DNA from: Absidia repens
Lineage: Eukaryota; Mucoromycota; Mucoromycetes; Mucorales; Cunninghamellaceae
DNA length: 64,000 bases
NCBI GenBank assembly: GCA_002105175.1
Contig: MCGE01000018.1
Location: 124,001-188,000, forward strand
Direction of reading: 5' to 3'
Shown: positions 60,837 to 64,000 of the stretch, piece after piece
Position numbering within the stretch: position 1 is the stretch's first letter
How the letters are laid out: each line of letters starts with the position of its first letter
Notes under the pieces: generated by a model
Databases searched by the model: none
Seen by the model: only the letters and a program-made list of their open reading frames with translations
Told to the model about the DNA's origin: nothing
Made by a program: the position numbers and the translations under genes

Positions 60837-61394
60837 ATGGCCCAAGAAAAAGCATTTAATCGTATGTCTATCGAGCATATTCTATGTTCACCATATGATA
60901 GTTACAACACCCACCATTATGGTCTTCCAAGTCCTGCTACATCATACTACAGTAGTGATGACGATGATTATACTTGTACCTCAAGAGAAAAAACCCCATC
61001 CTCTATTGTCTTTACACAAAATCCATTGCGAGATGATCTCAGTACCTGTAGTGATAAACGTATTAGCATGTATCAACAGCATCGTCGAGCTATTCTTCCT
61101 TATCGAAGGCGGCGCCGTGGTGTTTTAAACGCCGATTCTGATCTAACGAACAGTGGACAAAAACGAGTGCCTTGGTTGCCGGAGGAGGATACTTTATTAA
61201 AGCAAGGCTTCGAACAAGGCCTCTCCTGGGCTATGATTGCTTCCACGTACCTACCTCACCGATCACGGGGCTGCTGCTGGGGCAGATTTAAGACCTTGAA
61301 AAATAAAAAGTTCTTAAATGTGCGTCGGCAGATCCGAGTGCAAGCAAAACCTTGGAAAACATTGAACCCTGTGGATATGCAAGCATCCCTTTAG
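60837..61394 (+). CDS. Myb/SANT-like DNA-binding protein
   Basis: Single-exon gene of 185 residues from the ATG at 60837 (MAQEKAFNRMSIEHILCSPY); in-frame upstream sequence to 60687 is probably leader. The N-terminal half is low-complexity with YSSDDDDYTCTS. A basic patch (LPYRRRRRGVL) precedes one Myb-like helix-turn-helix: KRVPWLPEEDTLLKQGFEQG, LSWAMIASTYLPHRSRGCCW, GRFKTLKNK. Tryptophan spacing matches the SANT/Myb repeat. Probably a transcription factor; targets unknown. Confidence 0.75.
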   Translation: MAQEKAFNRMSIEHILCSPYDSYNTHHYGLPSPATSYYSSDDDDYTCTSREKTPSSIVFTQNPLRDDLSTCSDKRISMYQQHRRAILPYRRRRRGVLNADSDLTNSGQKRVPWLPEEDTLLKQGFEQGLSWAMIASTYLPHRSRGCCWGRFKTLKNKKFLNVRRQIRVQAKPWKTLNPVDMQASL

Positions 61395-62000
61395 TTGTAG
61401 TATTATAGCATCTTATTCTTATTCTTATTCTTATTCTTATTCTTATTCTTATTATTTTATTTTTATTATTATACACATAATTTTATTTTTATGCCTTATT
61501 ATGCCTTATTTAATATTAACAACTATGACATTTATTTTTATTTTTATGCTACTATATGATGATACTGTAATTTCAAATCCCGTCTTTTTTTTTCCCCTCC
61601 ACATGCACACTTTTACAAAGTAAATAAACGGTCTCTTGTTTTTTGTTTTTTTTTCTTTTGTTTTTGTTTATTTTATTTTTTTTTTATTCTCGACAGTATC
61701 AAAACGTATTCGTTTACAGTGTGAATATATATTCAATATTATCTCTTAAAAACAAACGGAGCACCTTTATCCAGTGACGATCTTGACGAAACTCTCCTAC
61801 CTTCTTTTTTTTTTTTTGGATCGATCAATTACAAACAACAAGTGCGATCAAATCAAGCAAGACCTGAATGAAAACGCATACGCCTTCGCGATCGAAGAAC
61901 TCAGTAACATCAAAACCAAAGATCAAGCTAATACACCTTTGACGTCGAAACTATACAGATAAACACTATTTATTGAAAATCAACTTGACCATCCACAGCT
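61395..62000. other. Spacer with CTTATT hexamer repeat
   Basis: Directly after the Myb-like stop there is a perfect (TTCTTA)n repeat (about 61411-61452) followed by T-rich sequence. The RRN7 leader (61750-62000) is open in one frame (61774-61962) but starts with GTG and shows no domain. Confidence 0.6.
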
Positions 62001-64000
62001 ATGCCTACTTTCAAAAATCATCCCTGCCCTATATGTGGAACTATCAAATACAAAAGGTCTAGCGATTCTGGATTTGTGTGTAAATATGGACATCAGATGG
62101 TGGTAAGTTACACTGAAGAATATAATTATCAACTTTCATCCTAAGCCTTATTTTTTACTTCTATTCGTATGTATGTAGGGCTATCGTGAAGAAGCCGCTG
62201 ATGAAGATGCTATGATGGGGGTGCGATCAACAACTAGAAAAAAGACGTTAGCTTCTGACAATTTTACTGGACGTAAGTGAAGATGTGTATAGTAATAGAG
62301 ATGCGGGCTCACTGTATATTATTGATAGATTAACTTTTTGTTCTTGTTTTTATCATTGACTTGATATTGCATAGGCTTATATGGTGCTGAACTCGAAGAT
62401 GCTCTGAAACGTCTTTTCCAATACTGTTTGCAAATCATGTCGCGGTCCTTTGTACAGGAACTTGGCTTTCCTGTTGAATTTGAAGTAGGTAGACGCTCTT
62501 GTCATCATAACAACATCACTCGAAATTAGAACTCATTTTCTGATCTGTATTATAGTATGTCGTCCGAGAACTTTGGATCTTGTATCTCAATGACAGCAAA
62601 ATGACGCTTAACAACGCACACGTCGTGAACAGAAACAACAACACGGGTCGTAGTACAAATGATTTATTTATGGCGCATGAAGAAGAAGAACCCGAAGATC
62701 TTTTGAGGGAACCTCTATCTGACAGCGACGACGACGACGATGATCCTTCGAAAGTTGCCTTCGACGACAACAGCAGTAGAAACGAAATAAACGATGTATC
62801 CGCAACTGGAATCAAATCAACAAAAAGGAAGACGGTAGTGGAATGGCCGCGACTCCGATTTAGGCACTTGCTTATGTTTTGTTATCTTGGATGTATGTAT
62901 CTTGGCTGGCCTGTGACGCTTGGTGATATTCGACGATGGTGTGCCACTTTTCGACTACCTTATCTTCATATCCTCAAGGATTTATCAGACGATACGCTCG
63001 AAGCGGTGGATTTACGATATATGATTAACATCCTTCAACTTCCTCCGACGTCCACCATGCAATATGATACTATATTATTTACAAAAGCATTTACCTTTCG
63101 AACCACACTTTTGCTACCGGAACCCAATGCTCCTCTACTAATATACCGATATTGTACACAGATGTTTTTACCAGGTAAATGTTTGCATCAATATTGGTGA
63201 TCATGTATACACATACGATTTATTCATCCTTCCTTACTTTTTTTTATTGCTTCTTTATGCATGACACAACATTCCATCAGTGGAAATGTACTTTTGTGCA
63301 AGGACAATGTATGAAGAGTATCGCTTTTCACACCATGCCATTCGTGAAGAAGTACATCACAGCTATCACAACTTTGATCACGACATCATGGTCATTGTAT
63401 TGCTCCTGACGAAGTTATGTTATGGTCTAGATGATGTAGAGGATATGTAAGTTTGTTTGGTTTTTTTTTTTTTTAAAAAAAAAACAAAAAGGAATTCCAG
63501 TGACTCACCCTTTTGTTTAGTGATCCTGTTTATCATGACGCCATTCTCCCTCCCCATTACCGAAACACGTATGGCTGGAACATATTCGCGCCAATGCCGC
63601 TCGATGGGAGCATCTGTACCAAAGCAAAATGATTGACTCTCCTGATATTGAATTGGATCTGATTATTGATTACCTGAAAAATTCGCTTCCTGAAAGCAAA
63701 TTCCGGAAAAATGAAAAAAGTAAGTGGGGGCGGGCGGGAGGGCTAAGAGATAGGAACGAATGAATTGCGCGTATCGATGTGGTTGGGTTGAGTTATTGTT
63801 TTTTTTTTTTGTCTCATCGTCCCTATCCTTTGTAGAATCACTTGTCCGTCGACACATTTTGAAAATGCAAACCAGTCTGGGGGGCGGCAGTACCGGCACC
63901 ACACATCGATCGAGTTGGAGCAATGATCTTCTTATGGATACATCAAAACTTGCATCGACCATACACGAGGAGAAGGGAAATAGAAGTGATGAGGATAGAA
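62001..64000 (+). CDS. RRN7: RNA polymerase I initiation factor Rrn7/TAF1B-like (3' end off window)
   Basis: TFIIB-like core-factor subunit for rRNA transcription in the nucleolus. Start at 62001: zinc ribbon PCPICGTIKYKRSSDSGFVC then KYGHQ. Next come LYGAELEDALKRLFQYCLQI, SRSFVQELGFPVEFE, an acidic insert (EEEEPEDLL, SDSDDDDDD), then the cyclin-like part: RLRFRHLLMFCYLGCMYLGW, PVTLGDIRRWCATFRLPYLH, MYFCARTMYEEYRFSHHAIR, VIVLLLTKLCYGLDDVED. In the exon beginning about 63521 the frame must shift by one base in the C-rich run near 63546-63556 to continue from AILPP to HVWLEHIRANAARWEHLYQS. The last visible exon begins about 63837 and runs off the window. Confidence 0.87.

Noticed and set aside
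61774..61962. Open stretch before RRN7
   Set aside because: Begins with GTG, no domain, and lies within the probable RRN7 leader.

Overview
The window is eukaryotic and almost certainly comes from a filamentous early-diverging fungus, most likely Mucoromycota. The evidence is intron-dense genes (introns of about 50-130 bp with GTAAG-type donors), AT-rich spacers, mitochondrial and secretory genes of fungal type, a chitin synthase fused to a myosin motor, Mid1 and m-AAA protease homologues, and GT49 and Rrn7 homologues. Species cannot be fixed from sequence alone. I found no rRNA, tRNA, CRISPR array or prokaryotic element.

Layout. 1-4 kb (all minus): an oxysterol-binding-related protein running off the left edge, a peroxisomal SCP2 protein ending in SKL, and the Mid1 calcium-channel subunit. 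4-6.6 kb: spacer with dispersed repeat copy A and a coding-like scrap. 6.7-10.2 kb (minus): m-AAA protease AFG3 and cytochrome oxidase subunit COX6. 10.2-12.4 kb: decayed coding-like sequence and a GAT microsatellite. 12.5-17.5 kb: an unrecognised protein (minus), GDP-mannose pyrophosphorylase (plus) and Aurora kinase (minus). 17.5-20.5 kb: a small secreted cysteine-containing peptide and a broken multi-exon gene. 20.5-26.7 kb: myosin-motor chitin synthase (plus). 26.7-28.8 kb: spacer with inverted repeat copy B.

28.8-32.3 kb: a FAM192A/Fyv6-domain protein (minus) and an RBM26/27-type RNA-binding protein (plus) with several frame breaks. 32.7-42.1 kb: SIN3 (plus), EMC4 (minus) and an Sds3-domain protein (minus). 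42.9-44.1 kb: ribosomal protein eS4 (minus). 46.1-49.7 kb: ILV5 and a GT49 glycosyltransferase (plus). 49.7-52.7 kb: spacer with repeat copy C and a minus-strand coding-like region. 52.7-58.7 kb: an RRM protein (minus), a nucleolar FKBP (plus) and Rab6/Ypt6 (minus). 60.8-64 kb: a Myb-like factor and RRN7 (plus, running off the right edge).

Functional links: SIN3 and its Sds3-type partner are 2 kb apart; two lipid-transfer proteins are adjacent; GDP-mannose pyrophosphorylase, chitin synthase and GT49 all serve wall or glycan synthesis; eS4, nucleolar FKBP and Rrn7 serve ribosome production.

Most interesting signals: the three-copy repeat family and its coding-like flanks, the GT49 enzyme in a lineage with glucuronic-acid-rich walls, the altered switch II of Rab6, stop-free 3n introns inside catalytic motifs, and clustered single-base frame breaks in conserved genes. 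Exon edges were read by eye; several were checked by summing exon lengths to whole codons.
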